From assembly GCA_964551475.1 (NCBI GenBank), contig CAZKCI010000064.1:55635-119634 (forward strand): a stretch of 64,000 nt of DNA, in the 5' to 3' direction. Both the position numbers and the translations under genes were made by a program. Within the stretch, counting starts at the first letter, position 1. Each line of letters opens with the position of its first letter. The notes under the pieces are model-generated. The model saw only the letters and a list, made by a program, of their open reading frames with translations, had not been told where the DNA came from and did not search any database. Shown one piece after another: positions 36,778-45,062 of the stretch. This DNA is from CAZKCI01 sp964551475 (GTDB taxonomy: Bacteria; Auribacterota; Erginobacteria; Erginobacterales; CAZKCI01).

Positions 36778-37368
36778 ATGAACGTCTCGACCAAACTCAC
36801 ACTGGCCCGTCTCTTCGCCACGCCGATCCTGGTCGTCTGCCTCGCGCTGGACTTCCCGGGGAACTACCCTCTCGCTCTCGTCATCTTCCTGGCCGCCGTT
36901 ATCACCGACTACCTCGACGGTCATCTGGCCCGGGTCCGGTCGGAGACGACCGACCTGGGCGCCCTCCTCGACCCCCTGGCCGACAAGATCCTGATCTCGG
37001 CCGCCTTTATCTCCTTCATCGGCATCCCGGCGGTGAGCCTGCCGGCCTGGATGGTGATCGTGATCGTCAGCCGCGAGTTCGCGATCACGGGCTTGCGGCT
37101 GCTGGCGGCGGGGAAGGGGGTGATCCTCCCCGCCGGCCTCTGGGGAAAGCACAAGACCGTCTCCCAGATGGCCGCGGTGGTGCTCATCCTCGTCTATCTC
37201 TGCGTCCCGGACCGGGGGGAGGCCTGGCGGCCGCTCCTCCTGACGCTGGTCTCGGTCACGGTCGTCCTGACCATCTCCTCGGGGCTGATCTACATCGTCT
37301 CCAACCGCCGGCTCTTCTCCCGTTCTCCCGATTCTCCCGGCCCCCGCCCGGCCGACTCCTCCCGATGA
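36778..37368 (+). CDS. pgsA: CDP-diacylglycerol-glycerol-3-phosphate 3-phosphatidyltransferase
   Basis: Makes phosphatidylglycerophosphate, the committed step toward phosphatidylglycerol and cardiolipin, in the inner membrane. 196 aa with the CDP-alcohol phosphatidyltransferase motif DYLDGHLARVRSETTDLG..LDPLADK and several membrane helices. The ATG at 36778 is preferred over an earlier in-frame start inside the repeat region. It overlaps pgpA by ATGA, which encodes the next enzyme in the pathway. Confidence 0.95.
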   Translation: MNVSTKLTLARLFATPILVVCLALDFPGNYPLALVIFLAAVITDYLDGHLARVRSETTDLGALLDPLADKILISAAFISFIGIPAVSLPAWMVIVIVSREFAITGLRLLAAGKGVILPAGLWGKHKTVSQMAAVVLILVYLCVPDRGEAWRPLLLTLVSVTVVLTISSGLIYIVSNRRLFSRSPDSPGPRPADSSR

Positions 37369-37859
37369 ATTTTCTTCGCCGCGCCTTCGACGAATCCTCC
37401 CGCTGCCTGGCCGCTTTTTTTTATCTCGGCTATTCCCCGGTCGCCCCGGGGACGATGGGGGCGCTCGGGGGGGCGATCGTCTTCGTTCTCCTGAACCTCC
37501 TTCTCCCGCGCTGGTTCCGTTCGCCTCCCCCGGCGGGATATTTCATCTTCCTCGCGATATTCTTCATTCTCGGCGTGGTCTCGGCCGGGCGGGGAGAGAA
37601 GCTCTGGAAGCGCAAGGACGCCTCCTACATCGTGATCGACGAGGCCTTCAGCTTCTTCCTGACCATGTTCCTGCTCCCCCTGCGCCCCTGGGTCCTGGTC
37701 GTCGGCTTCCTCCTGAACCGCGCCTTCGACATCCGCAAGCCCTTCCCCTGCGCCTATCTGGAGGGGTTGCCCGGCGGCTGGGGGGTGATGCTCGACGACG
37801 TGATCGCCGGGATCTACAGCAATGTCCTGCTCCAGCTGATTCTCGTGTTGACCCGGTGA
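37365..37859 (+). CDS. pgpA: Phosphatidylglycerophosphatase A
   Basis: Removes the phosphate from phosphatidylglycerophosphate. 164 aa with the PgpA-type pattern: GYSPVAPGTMGALGGAIVF at the N-terminus, SYIVIDEAFSFFLTMFLLP, FLLNRAFDIRKPFPCAYLEG and GGWGVMLDDVIAGIYSN, where the acidic residues bind Mg2+. Three or four membrane helices. Translational coupling to pgsA makes the pair a two-step lipid operon. Confidence 0.95.
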   Translation: MNFLRRAFDESSRCLAAFFYLGYSPVAPGTMGALGGAIVFVLLNLLLPRWFRSPPPAGYFIFLAIFFILGVVSAGRGEKLWKRKDASYIVIDEAFSFFLTMFLLPLRPWVLVVGFLLNRAFDIRKPFPCAYLEGLPGGWGVMLDDVIAGIYSNVLLQLILVLTR

Positions 37860-37884
37860 AGACCGCGGATTAGATTAGTCGGGG

Positions 37885-38838
37885 ATGAAAACAGCCTGTC
37901 TATCCGTTCTCCTGCTCGCGATGATGCTGGCGGCGGCCTCCTGGGGCTTCGGCTACGCATTCGCTCCCGACTCGCCGGCGCGGGTTCTTTCTCCCGAAGA
38001 ACGAGCGGCCCGGGCCCAGTCCCTCTGGGAGGCGGCCCGGAGATACGAGCAGGAGGAGAACTGGTCGAAGGCCGCCCGCCGCTTCCGCCTGCTGGAGGAG
38101 AACTATCCGGAATCCCCTTTCGCCGTCGAATCCCTCTTCCGCCTGGGGACCAGCCTGGAGAAGATGAACCGACCGCTCGAGGCTTTCCAAGCCGATCAGA
38201 AGATTCTCGACGACTACCCCCGCCAGGGCGACCTGGAGACCATCCTCGGCCGCCAGTTCGCGATCGGCGAGTATTTTCTCAACCAGCGGCGGGACTACCT
38301 CCTTTACACGACCAGCCCCAACCTGGACTCCGCCGCCGAGGTCTTCCGCCAGATCGTGCGCACGGCCACCTTCAGCGACTACTCGCCCCGCGCCCAGTTT
38401 AACCTGGCCCGCGCCCTCCAGATGCAGGGAAAATACGACGAGGCCGAATTGGAATACGACCTGGTCCGTCAAAACTATCCCGACAGCCCCTCGATGCCCG
38501 ACGCCCTCTTCCAGCTCGGCCTCTGCGCCCAGGAACAGGCGCTGGGATCGAACTATGACAACTTTGAAGTGAAGCGGGCGACGGATGCCTTCCGCGAGTT
38601 CGTCCGCCGTTTCCCGGAAGCGCCCCAGGTCCCCCAGGCCAAGGAGCTGATCAACGACATGCTCGGGGTCGAAGCGGAGAAGTCGTACGAGATCGGACGT
38701 TACTACGAGAGGAAGGACTGCCCGGAGGGAGCCAGGGTCTACTACCGCGAGGTGCTGGAAAAATTCCCGGGAACCTCCTTCGCGGCGCAGGCTCAGGAGA
38801 GGCTGGATGGGCTGAAGGAAGTAAAGTCCGTAGATTGA
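37885..38838 (+). CDS. BamD/YfiO-like TPR protein of outer-membrane assembly
   Basis: 317 aa with an N-terminal hydrophobic signal (ACLSVLLLAMMLAAASWGFG) lacking a clear lipobox, and TPR-like repeats: YEQEENWSKAARRFRLLEEN, SPFAVESLFRLGTSLEKMN, YDEAELEYDLVRQNYPDSP and RYYERKDCPEGARVYYREVLE. The pattern and its position before lptE fit BamD, the Bam-complex lipoprotein, or the related tol-pal factor CpoB/YbgF. Lack of a lipidation cysteine, unless Cys5 serves, makes a soluble periplasmic form possible. Confidence 0.75.
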   Translation: MKTACLSVLLLAMMLAAASWGFGYAFAPDSPARVLSPEERAARAQSLWEAARRYEQEENWSKAARRFRLLEENYPESPFAVESLFRLGTSLEKMNRPLEAFQADQKILDDYPRQGDLETILGRQFAIGEYFLNQRRDYLLYTTSPNLDSAAEVFRQIVRTATFSDYSPRAQFNLARALQMQGKYDEAELEYDLVRQNYPDSPSMPDALFQLGLCAQEQALGSNYDNFEVKRATDAFREFVRRFPEAPQVPQAKELINDMLGVEAEKSYEIGRYYERKDCPEGARVYYREVLEKFPGTSFAAQAQERLDGLKEVKSVD

Positions 38839-38840
38839 AC

Positions 38841-38970
38841 AAGGTCGATGGGTAAGGGTAAAGGAGTGGGTCTGGTAAATGGGTGAGGTTAATAGTGTAA
38901 CCTGGCTCGCCGCACCATTGACATAACCTATCGACCAGACCAATATCCTGACCCTAACCCATCAACCCTG
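38841..38970. repeat. Opposed array of GGTYGATGGGTAAGGG words, copy 1
   Basis: The left part, GGTCGATGGGTAAGGGTAAA and GGTCTGGTAAATGGGTGAGG, is mirrored on the right by ACCTATCGACCAGACC and CCTGACCCTAACCCATCAA, around a centre containing CCGCACCATTGAC. A related element in the opposite orientation lies at 56771-56900. The lptE GTG follows after 10 nt with no clear ribosome-binding site. Confidence 0.8.
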
Positions 38971-38980
38971 GCTTACGTTC

Positions 38981-39499
38981 GTGAATAAAATAATGTCACA
39001 TCTCATTGCAGTCGTCTGCGTGCTGGCGTTGGCCCTCCTCCCCGGCTGCAGCTCCTACCGCCTGGGGACGACTCTTCCCGCCAACATGAAGACCGTCTTC
39101 ATCCCCACCTTCAAGAACAACACCTATCAGACGGGGATCGAGATGGACATCACCAACGAGGTGATCCAGCGCTTCCGGATCGACGGGAACCTGCAGCCCG
39201 TTTCCCGGGAGGAGGCCGACACCGTGCTCCTGGCCGAGATCACCGGCTGGGACCGCCAGGTCCTCTCCTACCGGGGGGACACCGAGGATGTGGTCGAGGA
39301 ATACCGCCTCTACGTCAACGCCCGGATAACTTTCAAGGACGTCCGGAACGGGAGGATCCTGATCTCCAAGCAGGCGGTCCGGGGCAAGACCGATTTCTTC
39401 ATCGAGGGAACGCTGGCCGATTCCGAGGAGCTGGCCCGCCCCGACGCCTACGAGGACCTCGCCATCCAGATCGTCGACGCGGTGGTGTCCTTCTGGTAA
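38981..39499 (+). CDS. lptE: LptE-family LPS-assembly lipoprotein
   Basis: 172 aa. The signal AVVCVLALALLPGC ends in a lipobox; the mature protein begins CSSYRLG, the classical LptE opening. The rest fits the LptE/RlpB pattern: VFIPTFKNNTYQTGIEMDIT, VIQRFRIDGNLQPVSREEAD, YRLYVNARITFKDV. LptE plugs the LptD barrel and places lipopolysaccharide in the outer leaflet, so this is direct evidence for an LPS-type outer membrane. The start is GTG at 38981. It lies next to the BamD-like gene and upstream of holA, as in many Gram-negatives. Confidence 0.88.
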   Translation: MNKIMSHLIAVVCVLALALLPGCSSYRLGTTLPANMKTVFIPTFKNNTYQTGIEMDITNEVIQRFRIDGNLQPVSREEADTVLLAEITGWDRQVLSYRGDTEDVVEEYRLYVNARITFKDVRNGRILISKQAVRGKTDFFIEGTLADSEELARPDAYEDLAIQIVDAVVSFW

Positions 39500-39532
39500 T
39501 TGGCCGGCGGGCGACTCCTCGTCTGCTCTCGT

Positions 39533-39660
39533 GGTGGGAGCGACATTCCTGTCGCGATCCCTGCCGGCCCGGATCGGGGCAGGAATGCCCCTCCCACAAT
39601 AGCGCTAGTGAGCGCTCGCAAGCTATGCTCGGGGGAGCAACCCCCTCCTCGCGATCCTTG
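39533..39660. repeat. REP-like inverted pair plus GAGCGCTCGCAAGC stretch
   Basis: GTGGGAGCGACATTCCTGTC on the left and GGAATGCCCCTCCCAC on the right, around GCCGGCCCGGATCGGGGC, form a BIME-like pair at 39536-39597. A GC-rich tail with GCTCGGGGGAGC follows up to the holA leader. Confidence 0.75.
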
Positions 39661-39683
39661 CTGCCCGTGTGAGGGATCAGACC

Positions 39684-40775
39684 ATGGTCTCCGATAAAAA
39701 AAAGAGCGGATCGTCGGCCGGAGGGCTCCGTCCGTATTATTTTCTCGTCGGCGAGGAGGACTATCTCCACGGACAGGAGATACACAAGATCGCCCGCCGG
39801 TTGGGCGTGGACGCCGGCTCATGGGAAAACCTGGAGGGAGAAGGGGCTACCGCGGCGCGGATACTGGAGGCGGTCCGGACGGACCAGCTCGATCTGTTCG
39901 CCGCGGGCGAGGGATCCGGCCGGATGGTGGTGGTGAGGGGGGCGGAGAAGATCATTCCCAGCGAGTACGCTCTCCTCAAGGACTTTTTCTCCCACCCGGG
40001 GACTCCTCCATCCTGCCTGATCTTTTCCGTCCGCAAGCCCCCGAAGGGATGGAAGGCCCCGCCCGGAGTCTCTTCCTCCGCCGTCATCTCCTGTTCTCCT
40101 TACAAGGCCCAGCCGCTGCGCTCCTGGATTCATGCGGAAGCCGCCCGCCGTTCCATCGCTCTGGCCCCCGGAGCGGTGGAGGATCTGCTGGACGCGGCGG
40201 GCGTGAGCATGCTGGCGCTCTCCACCGAGCTCGACAAGTTCGCGGCTTACCGCGGCGGCTCCGGTTCCCTTTCCGCGGAGGAGGTGAGGGAGCTCACCGG
40301 CCGGAGCGGATCGGCGGATATCTACGCCCTGTCCCGGCACATCGTCGCTGGAAAAGAGGCGGCGGCCCTGGCCCTGGCCCGCCGTCTTCTGGAGGATAAG
40401 GAAGCGCCCCTCAAGATCCTGGGGAACCTGGTCGGATCTTTCCGCCGTCTCTGGCTGGGGAGCGAGGCTTTCGAGAAAACCCGCTCCACTGCCGACGCCT
40501 GCGCGGCGGCCGGTGTCAACTGGTATCAGGATCAGTTCATCGAGCAGGTGCGCCGGTTCCATCCCTCCCGGGTCGCAGAGGTCTTCGACCGGTTGTTCGC
40601 GGCGAGCCTGGCGATGAAGGGGGAGGAAAAATCTCCGGGCCTGGCGCTGGAGAGACTGGTGATCGACCTGGCGGAGATTTTGAAGTCTCCCCGTGCGCCG
40701 GGACGGGGGGAGGGAATGAAGAACGCGCAAAACCTTAATCGTTCGCGGGCATCATCGATGCCCGCGAGCGATTAA
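39684..40775 (+). CDS. holA: DNA polymerase III subunit delta
   Basis: The clamp-loader subunit that opens the sliding clamp. From ATG 39684 it is 363 aa: domain I YYFLVGEEDYLHGQEIHKI and DLFAAGEGSGRMVVVRGAEK, followed by SCLIFSVRKPPKG, the lid region (SIALAPGAVEDLLDAAGVSM, LSTELDKFAAY) and the C-terminal collar ALARRLLEDKEAPLKILGNLVGSF-like helices. A GTG at 39669 is an alternative start. The last codons lie within a terminator-like stem shared with rpsT, and the two genes converge with a 4-nt overlap. Confidence 0.92.
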   Translation: MVSDKKKSGSSAGGLRPYYFLVGEEDYLHGQEIHKIARRLGVDAGSWENLEGEGATAARILEAVRTDQLDLFAAGEGSGRMVVVRGAEKIIPSEYALLKDFFSHPGTPPSCLIFSVRKPPKGWKAPPGVSSSAVISCSPYKAQPLRSWIHAEAARRSIALAPGAVEDLLDAAGVSMLALSTELDKFAAYRGGSGSLSAEEVRELTGRSGSADIYALSRHIVAGKEAAALALARRLLEDKEAPLKILGNLVGSFRRLWLGSEAFEKTRSTADACAAAGVNWYQDQFIEQVRRFHPSRVAEVFDRLFAASLAMKGEEKSPGLALERLVIDLAEILKSPRAPGRGEGMKNAQNLNRSRASSMPASD

Positions 40776-40776
40776 G
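40734..40776. terminator. Bidirectional stem at the holA/rpsT convergent junction
   Basis: 20-nt arms, CTTAATCGTTCGCGGGCATC and its partner from 40757, pair with one mismatch around a 3-nt loop. It encodes the last residues of HolA (NRSRASSMPASD) on one strand and lies just beyond the rpsT stop on the other, so one stem could end both transcripts. Confidence 0.75.
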
Positions 40777-41044
40777 CCGCGCTCTTCAGGGAGTTCACGC
40801 GAAGGCTGAGACGCGCTTTCTGGCGGGAGACGAAATTCGGTTTCACCACGCCCTTGGCGCCGGCGCGGTCGAGGATAGAGAAATAGCGGTTTAAGGCCTT
40901 GACCGCGTTATCCCGCTCGCCCTTGGCCACGGCATCGAGAACCGTCCGCATCCCGGTTTTGATATGAGCGCGGACGGCGCGGTTCCGGGCGCGGATCTTG
41001 ACGTTCTGCCGCAATCTCTTGGCGGCGGATTTCAGCTGAGGCAT
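40772..41044 (-). CDS. rpsT: 30S ribosomal protein S20
   Basis: 90 aa, basic and helical: MPQLKSAAKRLRQNVKIRAR, RAVRAHIKTGMRTVLDAV and FVSRQKARLSLRVNSL show the S20 three-helix bundle. S20 binds 16S rRNA helix 44 early in assembly. The ATG is preceded by AGGAG on the minus strand. Convergent with holA and overlapping it by 4 nt; rpsT next to holA is a common arrangement. Confidence 0.95.
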   Translation of the reverse strand: MPQLKSAAKRLRQNVKIRARNRAVRAHIKTGMRTVLDAVAKGERDNAVKALNRYFSILDRAGAKGVVKPNFVSRQKARLSLRVNSLKSAA

Positions 41045-41120
41045 CGTCGATCTCCTGATTCAAGTTGGAATTCGCGCGACCTTACTACTCCCCGGGAGGG
41101 GAGTCAAGGGTAAAGAAAGA

Positions 41121-41265
41121 CGGTTACTAACAGTTACTAGCAGTTACCAACGGTTACCACCGGTTACAAAAGCCTCTCTTCCTGCTATCGTTCGTAACTG
41201 TTAGTAACCGTTGGTAACTGTTAGTAACCGTTCGTAACTGATCGTAACCGTTCGCAACTGATCGT
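41121..41265. repeat. Opposed array of GTTAC words (hairpin array 3)
   Basis: The left arm 41121-41167 repeats GGTTACTAACA, GTTACTAGCA and GTTACCAACG. After a 21-nt spacer with CTCTCTTCC it returns as CGTAACTGTTA, GTAACCGTTG and GTAACTGATC from 41190 to 41265. The murJ ATG follows the last word immediately, so no Shine-Dalgarno sequence exists. It fills nearly all of the 221-nt gap between the divergent rpsT and murJ. Confidence 0.85.
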
Positions 41266-42858
41266 ATGCGCGCTACCCACACCATCACCCGCTCCGCCGG
41301 CGTCCTGGTCTCCGCCAACCTGCTGAGCCGCGTCTTCGGCCTGATCCGGGACATCGTCACCGCGAGCTATTTCGGCACCAGCTCCGCGATGTCCGCCTTC
41401 GTGATCGCCTTCACCATCCCCAACCTTTTCCGCAACCTTATCGGCGAGGGGGCCTTGTCCTCCGGATTCATCCCCGTCTTCGCCGGATGCCTGGAAAAAG
41501 AGGGGAAGGAGCAGGCCTGGAAGCTTGCCCGCCGCGTCACCTCCCTGGCCGTGGTGGTCCTGATCGCCCTGGTCCTGGTCGGATACCTGGCGTTGGGCGT
41601 GCTGCAGCGGAATATCACGCTCGACCCGGACATGATCCTGGCCTGTCGCCTCCTCCGGGTCATGTTGCCCTATCTCTTCTTTATGTGCCTCCTCGGCCTG
41701 GCCATGGGGATCCTGAACACGCTCGGACGTTTCGCCCTCCCCGCCGCTTCTCCCATCATCATGAACAGCGTCTGGATCCTCTCGGTGATAGTCCTCTGCC
41801 CCCGTTTCGGTTCAACCCTTCAGGACCGGATCTTCGGCCTGGCCTGGGGGATCCTTCTCTCCGGGGCCGTCCAGCTGGCCGTGCAGATCCCCCTGCTCTG
41901 GAAGGAGGGATTCCGCTTCCGCTTCCGCTGGGACCTGAAACATCCCGGCGTGCGCCGGGTGATCGTCCTGATGGGGCCGACGGTGATGGGGATGGCGGTG
42001 ATCCAGATCAACGTCCTGGTCGACCGCCTGGTCGCCCTCGCCCTGGGCCCGTCCGCCCCGGCCACACTCTATTACGCCAACCGCCTGGTCCAGTTTCCAC
42101 TCGGCGTTTTCGGAATCGCCCTGGCCACGGCGGCCCTGCCGGTGATGGCCGCCCAGGTGGCGCGGGAGGAGAAGGAGGAGTTCAAGCGCACGGTCGCCTA
42201 CGCCCTGCGGGTGGTGTTTTTGATCGCCCTCCCCGCCGCGGTGGGGCTCCTGGTCCTGCGCAGCCCGATCGTAGCCTTGATCTTCCAGCACAAGGAATTC
42301 ACGGCCGCCTCCACCGCCGCCACTTCCTGGGCGGTGCTTTTCTACGGCCTGGGGCTCCTGGGTTTTTGCGGGATCAAGATCGCGACCCAGGCTTTCTATT
42401 CGATCCACGACACGAAAACGCCGGTGATCGTAGGCGTGGCCGGGATGCTTCTCAATCTCGGGCTTAACCTGCTGGTCGTTTTCCAGCCCTGGCTCCGAGA
42501 GCACCTGAGGGAGGGGGGGCTTGCCCTCTCCACGAGTCTCGTCGCCACGCTCAACCTGTTTGTCCTTCTGTATCTGCTCCGGAGAAGGCTCGGCCCGATC
42601 CGAGGCCGCGAGATCGCTCTTTCCTTCGGGAAGATCGCTCTGGCCTCCCTGGTGATGGGAGGAGCCTGCTACGGGGTATGGCGGCTGATCGCCGGCATCT
42701 TCGCCGGACGTTCCGGGGCCGCTTTAGCGGAGGTTGCCATACCCATCGCCGCTTCGGCGGCGGTCTTCGCCGCCATGGTATGGATTCTGAGAATACGCGA
42801 AATGGGGGAGATCGCGGCGGCGTTTGGGAGGAAGGGGAAACCAGTGATCAGTGACTGA
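41266..42858 (+). CDS. murJ: Lipid II flippase MurJ
   Basis: 530 aa, about 14 membrane helices, MVF family. The start, HTITRSAGVLVSANLLSRVFGLIRDIVTA, and PNLFRNLIGEGALSSGFIPVF are nearly invariant in MurJ; later segments include NVLVDRLVALALGP and YYANRLVQFPLGVFGIALATA. It moves lipid-linked peptidoglycan precursor to the periplasm. It stands divergently from rpsT with a repeat array as its leader. A perfect stem at its stop codon is shared with the convergent uridine-kinase-like gene. Confidence 0.96.
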   Translation: MRATHTITRSAGVLVSANLLSRVFGLIRDIVTASYFGTSSAMSAFVIAFTIPNLFRNLIGEGALSSGFIPVFAGCLEKEGKEQAWKLARRVTSLAVVVLIALVLVGYLALGVLQRNITLDPDMILACRLLRVMLPYLFFMCLLGLAMGILNTLGRFALPAASPIIMNSVWILSVIVLCPRFGSTLQDRIFGLAWGILLSGAVQLAVQIPLLWKEGFRFRFRWDLKHPGVRRVIVLMGPTVMGMAVIQINVLVDRLVALALGPSAPATLYYANRLVQFPLGVFGIALATAALPVMAAQVAREEKEEFKRTVAYALRVVFLIALPAAVGLLVLRSPIVALIFQHKEFTAASTAATSWAVLFYGLGLLGFCGIKIATQAFYSIHDTKTPVIVGVAGMLLNLGLNLLVVFQPWLREHLREGGLALSTSLVATLNLFVLLYLLRRRLGPIRGREIALSFGKIALASLVMGGACYGVWRLIAGIFAGRSGAALAEVAIPIAASAAVFAAMVWILRIREMGEIAAAFGRKGKPVISD

Positions 42859-42900
42859 AGAAGAAGTGATCAGTGGTCAGTTGCTGATCACTTCTTCTTC
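42857..42900. terminator. Perfect 17-bp stem from the murJ stop to the udk-like stop
   Basis: GAAGAAGAAGTGATCAG (42857-42873) and CTGATCACTTCTTCTTC (42884-42900) pair perfectly around a 10-nt loop. The stem starts within the murJ TGA and ends at the first base of the convergent gene's stop codon. It contains the TGATCAGT words seen elsewhere (21163, 50986, 55322), so a repeat appears to serve as terminator. Confidence 0.8.
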
Positions 42901-43946
42901 TAATACTTGTACGTGCTTCCCCCGATGAACTCCCTGAGGGGAGAGGTGGACGGGACGCAGGAATCGTCCTCCACCATGGTGATGGTGTCGAGGAGATTGT
43001 GGACCCGCTCCGCCCGGGCGTAGGCGTCCTTCTTGCCGGGGTCGGCCCGATACTCGTCCATCGCCTGGACCAGGAACTTGAACAGGTATTTCTTGTGGAT
43101 GGGGAGCTCGTAGGCGAGGGCGCCGTTGATCACGAAGTCGGTCTCGGTGATGAAGGGGACGATGTGCTGCATCTCGCTTTTGCGGACATAGTGCCAGTGC
43201 CCGATGGTGCGGACCGGATCGTAGGAGCGGTGCCAGGAGTCCCGGATCATCCGGCGCAGGAGGCGGATGTCGGTCCAGCGGGTCCATACCCCCCGGCTGT
43301 CCTTGAGCTGGGAGAGGGTCTCGATGTAGATCCGGAACTTCACCTCGTGGGGGATGGCCGCGGTCATCGGCTCGTAGAGGCCGTGGAGGCTGTCGATCAG
43401 GATGATCTCGTTCTCCTTGATCTTGAGCGGGACTGTCTCCTTCTGGCGCGTCCCGGTCTTGAACGAGTAGATCGGCATCTGGATCTCCTTGCCCTTGAGG
43501 AGATCGGAGAGGTGCTTGTTGATCAGGGGGAGGTCCAGGGCCTGCGGGGTCTCGAAGTCGTAATCCCCGTACTCGTCCTTGGGGTGCATGGTGAGGTCGA
43601 AGAAGTAGTTGTCGAGAACCATGGGAACGAGCTTCAGGTTTTTCTTCCGCAGACGCTCGGAGGTCTTGATCGTGGCGGTGGTCTTCCCGGAGCTGGAGGG
43701 GCCGGCGATGATGACCAGGCGGACCGGGTGGTCGCTGTTGATGATCGCGCCGGCGGCGGCGTCGATGAAGGCCTCGTAGCGGGCGTCGGCCGCCTTGACC
43801 AGTTCGGGGAAGGAGCCGTCCGCGATCCGTTGGTTCAGGCCGTCAACGGTGTCGACCTTCTGGGCGATGTTCCACTTCAGCGTATCCTCGATGACCTGCA
43901 TCGGGATGTTTTTTCGATAATCGGCTTCGATGTCTGAGGCATTCAC
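42900..43946 (-). CDS. Uridine kinase / phosphoribulokinase-family protein
   Basis: 348 aa. The P-loop GPSSSGKTT is at residues 82-90, preceded by a helical region unlike classical Udk. LDNYFFDLTMHPKDEYGDYDFETP matches the substrate-binding segment of the family (DNYF..DFE.P), and ILIDSLHGLYEPM is the Walker B-type strand. The long form resembles the kinase part of TGS-linked uridine-kinase-like proteins (nucleoside kinase). Substrate is probably a nucleoside, but the extra domains leave room for another acceptor. It runs convergent to murJ. Confidence 0.85.
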   Translation of the reverse strand: MNASDIEADYRKNIPMQVIEDTLKWNIAQKVDTVDGLNQRIADGSFPELVKAADARYEAFIDAAAGAIINSDHPVRLVIIAGPSSSGKTTATIKTSERLRKKNLKLVPMVLDNYFFDLTMHPKDEYGDYDFETPQALDLPLINKHLSDLLKGKEIQMPIYSFKTGTRQKETVPLKIKENEIILIDSLHGLYEPMTAAIPHEVKFRIYIETLSQLKDSRGVWTRWTDIRLLRRMIRDSWHRSYDPVRTIGHWHYVRKSEMQHIVPFITETDFVINGALAYELPIHKKYLFKFLVQAMDEYRADPGKKDAYARAERVHNLLDTITMVEDDSCVPSTSPLREFIGGSTYKY

Positions 43947-44103
43947 GTTGTCAGTTCTCCTTCTTTTCTTTTCAAGGGATCTCCGATCCCGTCGAAAAGA
44001 AAAGTAGAAACACGGTTATAAGCTATCCCGTCCGATCGTAGACGTCTCTTATTATCTCCAGATGAACTGCGATCGTCAACCGATAAAGAGGGGGAGGGGA
44101 GGG
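43947..44103. promoter_or_regulatory. Upstream region of the uridine-kinase-like gene
   Basis: 157 nt without a gene. AGAAGGAGAACTGACAACG on the minus strand gives a good ribosome-binding site for the gene at 43946. A short dyad, CTTTTCTTTTC...GAAAAGAAAAG, lies at 43965-44004. I see no other element. Confidence 0.4.
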
Positions 44104-44925
44104 CTACCTCAACGGACTCCTCTCCATCTCAAGGGGATAGGAAGACGCAGCGCTGCCGGGGCGCTTGCCGGTTAGAACACGGGGACCATCCCACGATGAG
44201 GCCAAAGAGTCGCTGAGCAGATGGGAGGTCCGCTCCGTCCCCTCTTCCGCTCCCTCTCGCACTTCCAGGGAGACGCTGATCTTCAGTTCCGGGAGTTCTT
44301 TCCAATAAAAGGGGGAGGGAGGGAACAGGTATACGCCGCCGCTCTGGACACTGAAATCAGCGGCCTTATCCAGGGCGGTCTTTCTTTTGTCCGGAGGGGC
44401 GGAGAAGAGGCTGTTCCGGTAGTCTGACGAAACGCGGAAGGCCTCGATCTCGGCGTCCAGATCCGGGTCGAGTCCGGCGATGAAGGAAAATTCCTTCTGG
44501 CCGGCGAGGAGGATGAGGACGTCGTTGCCGTTCGCTTCCCGGCGGGCGAGCGAGTTGCGGACGATGACGTGCTCCAGGTAGAGGGGAGGGAGGGAGACGA
44601 AGACGGCGAGCTGCGTCTCCCCCCCCTCCAGCGAACGGTCGAGATCGATTTCGAGCGAGACGGGGGCATAGACGGCCGGCGGATTGTCACCGGCGGTCCG
44701 GTCCGAGCGGGCGACCGGAATCCGGCGCAGGGTGAGGCGGGCACCGGTCAGGTCTCCCCCGGTGTACGAGCAGTCGGAGTGAAAGACGCAGTCCTGGTCG
44801 CGGGCGGGTTCAGACGCCTCCAGGACCAGGAGTGTTGACGACGGATCGGGCGAAGGCGCCGGTTCCGTTGCCGCCGCCATGGCGAGCGTCAGGACAAGGA
44901 AGAGGGAGATCATGATCGGATCCAT
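44104..44925 (-). CDS. Hypothetical secreted protein
   Basis: 273 aa from the ATG at 44925; the TTG further upstream lies inside a repeat. A signal peptide (MISLFLVLTLAMAAATEPAP) is followed by a beta-strand-rich region: LLVLEASEPARDQDCVFHSD with a possible disulfide (CVFHSDC), PVSLEIDLDRSLEGGETQ, LAVFVSLPPLYLEHVIV and ELKISVSLEVREG. I do not recognise the family. The pattern suggests an extracytoplasmic beta-sandwich. It has no operon partner. Confidence 0.6.
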   Translation of the reverse strand: MDPIMISLFLVLTLAMAAATEPAPSPDPSSTLLVLEASEPARDQDCVFHSDCSYTGGDLTGARLTLRRIPVARSDRTAGDNPPAVYAPVSLEIDLDRSLEGGETQLAVFVSLPPLYLEHVIVRNSLARREANGNDVLILLAGQKEFSFIAGLDPDLDAEIEAFRVSSDYRNSLFSAPPDKRKTALDKAADFSVQSGGVYLFPPSPFYWKELPELKISVSLEVREGAEEGTERTSHLLSDSLASSWDGPRVLTGKRPGSAASSYPLEMERSPLR

Positions 44926-44942
44926 TGTAGCAGAATGGCGTA

Positions 44943-44975
44943 TTTGAAATCTCAAATCTCAGATCTCAGATCTTA
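44943..44975. repeat. AAATCTCAGATC word cluster
   Basis: TTTGAAATCTCAAATCTCAG and ATCTCAGATCTTAAAT form opposed copies of the words found at 12121 and 59937. The cluster lies in the divergent gap between the hypothetical gene and acdA. Confidence 0.75.
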
Positions 44976-45062
44976 AATAAAATCCATGATCTACAATCCC
45001 AAAATACCCTTTGTTTCCTTCGCTCTCCACGCTATAATCATCCCGTAAACTTGTACTCTCCC

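Noticed and set aside
41121..41265. Replication origin with DnaA boxes at the GTTAC array
   Set aside because: The words do not match TTATCCACA, and no dnaA, dnaN or gidA-type context is present.
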